Assembly (NCBI GenBank): GCA_046590855.1
Contig: JBKJTJ010000362.1
Coordinates: 1 to 6,202 of the forward strand
Direction: 5' to 3'
Source of the DNA: JACMOY01 sp046590855
GTDB taxonomy: Bacteria; Actinomycetota; Actinomycetes; Actinomycetales; Angustibacteraceae
Length of the DNA: 6,202 nucleotides
Numbering within the stretch: position 1 is the first letter of the stretch; the number at the start of each line of letters is the position of its first letter. Under the pieces are notes generated by a model. That model made no database searches, had not been told where the DNA came from, and saw only the letters and a program-made list of their open reading frames with translations. Shown here in pieces: positions 5,417 to 6,202 of this stretch. The position numbers and the translations under genes are program-made.

Positions 5417-5968
5417 ATGACGATGCTGCTGGTGCTGAACGGCCCGCCCGGTATCGGCAAGTCGACGCTCGCGCGGCGCTACGCTGACGGCCACCCGCTC
5501 GCCTTCTGTCTGGACATCGACGAGATCCGGCGACGGGTTGGGCGGTGGCAGGACCATCAGCAGGAGTCCGGCGACATGGCTCGCCGGATGGCGCTCGAGA
5601 TGGCCCGGGTGCACCTGTCGGCCGGGCAGGACGTGGTCGTCCCGCAGTACCTCGGGCGCGTCGATCTCATCGTGGAGCTCGAAGCCGTGGCTGCGGCGGT
5701 CAGCGCGCGGTTCGTCGAGGTCGTCCTGATGGACACCCGAGACACGTCGTTGCGCCGGTTCAGTGCGCGAGCCGAAGACCCGAGTGCCGCGACCCATCAT
5801 CGTGAGGCTTTGCAGATGGTCGGCGGAGGATCGGCCCTGGGCGACATGTGGGACCGACTGCAGGACGTTCTCGCCCAGCGGCCCAGCGCGGTCGTGGTGT
5901 GGACGCGGCACGGTGACGCCGCGGGTGCGTACGCGGCCGTCATGGACGCCATCCGAAGTTCGGCGTGA
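5417..5968 (+). CDS. Small P-loop kinase-like ATPase (AAA_33 type), function unknown
   Basis: The 183-residue protein opens with a beta strand and Walker A motif GPPGIGKST (9-17), followed by LDID (32-35), the place where small-molecule or nucleotide kinases keep a catalytic or Mg-binding acidic residue. VVVPQYLG around the middle and VEVVLMDTRD with a following Arg-rich RRFSARAED stretch resemble the substrate strand and lid of AAA_33/zeta-toxin/chloramphenicol-phosphotransferase-like kinases. It is shorter than most zeta toxins and no antitoxin gene lies beside it, so a toxin role is not supported. No signal peptide or membrane segment is seen, so it is probably cytosolic. The 9-nt gap after cimA suggests co-transcription, but a TAGCGT leaderless signature could also drive it alone. 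Some codons are less GC-biased (CAT CAT, GAA, TTT) than in its neighbours. Substrate unknown. Confidence 0.75.
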   Translation: MTMLLVLNGPPGIGKSTLARRYADGHPLAFCLDIDEIRRRVGRWQDHQQESGDMARRMALEMARVHLSAGQDVVVPQYLGRVDLIVELEAVAAAVSARFVEVVLMDTRDTSLRRFSARAEDPSAATHHREALQMVGGGSALGDMWDRLQDVLAQRPSAVVVWTRHGDAAGAYAAVMDAIRSSA

Positions 5969-5989
5969 GGCCGATGTCGACCATCGCCC

Positions 5990-6007
5990 ACCGGCCCCCT
6001 CGCCGGT
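5990..6007. terminator. Weak hairpin between convergent genes
   Basis: ACCGGC (5990-5995) pairs with GCCGGT (6002-6007) around a 6-nt C-rich loop. It sits between the kinase stop (5968) and the stop of the minus-strand gene (6010-6012). Only TCTT follows on the plus strand and no T-tract on the minus strand, so any bidirectional terminator role is tentative. Confidence 0.3.
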
Positions 6008-6009
6008 CT

Positions 6010-6202
6010 TCACCCCGTGTCCTGGTCGGTGGCGGGCGCCCGGGTCCGTTGCCCGCGTTGTCGTCGTTGGTGCCATCGGGTGGCCAGGGCGGTGATGGCT
6101 GCTTCGACGGCGATGGGTGGCAGGTGGGGGTTGGGGTGGGTGCCGGTGGGTGCCTGCCAGATGACGGTGCCGTCGTTGTTCCCGGTGCTGGTGGTGCGGG
6201 TG
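6010..6202 (-). CDS. C-terminal tail of a probable DUF222/HNH endonuclease-type protein; 5' end outside the window
   Basis: On the minus strand a frame is open from the window edge for 63 codons and ends in TGA (bases 6012-6010). The visible residues include GNNDGTVIWQAPTGTHPNP, which resembles the GT-x-x-W-x-x-PTG strand that follows the HNH motif in DUF222 (13E12-repeat-like) endonuclease proteins common in Nocardioides and relatives. An Ala-rich helix (AVEAAITALATRW) and a basic tail, HQRRQRGQRTR, come next. The HNH motif itself would lie upstream, outside the window, so the assignment rests on one short phrase and the composition. Codons follow the GC3 bias of a real gene. It converges on the kinase gene with a 41-nt gap. 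Such families occur in many scattered copies, so this may be a mobile or repeated locus, and truncation cannot be judged from here. Confidence 0.5.
   Translation of the reverse strand, partial: TRTTSTGNNDGTVIWQAPTGTHPNPHLPPIAVEAAITALATRWHQRRQRGQRTRAPATDQDTG

Noticed and set aside
5417..5968. Zeta-type toxin of a toxin-antitoxin pair
   Set aside because: No small antitoxin gene is next to it: cimA lies upstream and a convergent gene end lies downstream. The protein is also shorter than typical zeta toxins.
1388..6076. A stop-free minus-strand frame of about 1560 codons running antisense to leuB, ilvE, cimA and the kinase gene
   Set aside because: All the plus-strand genes lie in one frame and this antisense frame is codon-aligned with them, so its stops could only come from sense TTA, CTA or TCA codons, which high-GC genes avoid. 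The translation is rich in Arg, His, Gln and Val with no recognisable domain, and the four sense genes are clearly real.
1..6202. CRISPR arrays, tRNA/rRNA genes, insertion sequence ends or attachment sites
   Set aside because: I saw no regularly spaced direct repeats, no tRNA cloverleaf or rRNA sequence, and no terminal inverted repeats with target duplications on either strand.

Overview
The window is very GC-rich. Codons end almost entirely in G or C, and LeuB, IlvE and CimA are of the actinobacterial type. Together with an Ig-repeat secreted protein of a kind I associate with Nocardioides-like genomes, this points to an actinobacterium, possibly Nocardioidaceae. The genus is an inference, not a measured result.

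Layout from left to right: (1) the C-terminal 422 residues of a large secreted or surface protein, probably an S8 subtilisin-family peptidase, ending in two tandem bacterial Ig-like repeats (2-1270). (2) A 66-nt gap with a leaderless-type promoter for leuB and an imperfect inverted repeat near its -35 position. (3) leuB, 3-isopropylmalate dehydrogenase (1337-2461). (4) ilvE, branched-chain aminotransferase (2471-3556), 9 nt downstream of leuB. (5) A 243-nt intergenic region holding an apparent transcription attenuator: an 8-codon leader ORF ending Val-Ile-Ile-Ser, a 14-bp interrupted hairpin, a competing antiterminator and an intrinsic terminator with a U-tract. (6) cimA, (R)-citramalate synthase (3800-5407). 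(7) A small P-loop kinase-like ATPase of unknown role (5417-5968). (8) On the minus strand, converging on the kinase, the last 63 codons of a gene that resembles the tail of DUF222/HNH endonuclease-type proteins (6010-6202).

The core genes work together. CimA makes citramalate from pyruvate and acetyl-CoA. LeuCD, not in this window, isomerises it, and LeuB oxidises the product to 2-oxobutyrate, opening a threonine-independent route to isoleucine. LeuB also performs the matching step of leucine synthesis, and IlvE carries out the final transamination for Leu, Ile and Val. The regulated step appears to be entry into cimA, with translation of Val and Ile codons in the leader as the likely sensor.

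A second theme is start-site architecture. leuB, ilvE and the kinase each have a TANNNT hexamer exactly 6 nt before the ATG, the pattern of leaderless transcription known in actinobacteria. At two junctions the upstream stop codon TAG is itself the start of that hexamer. The five plus-strand genes all lie in the same reading frame, which also creates a long but meaningless antisense open frame.
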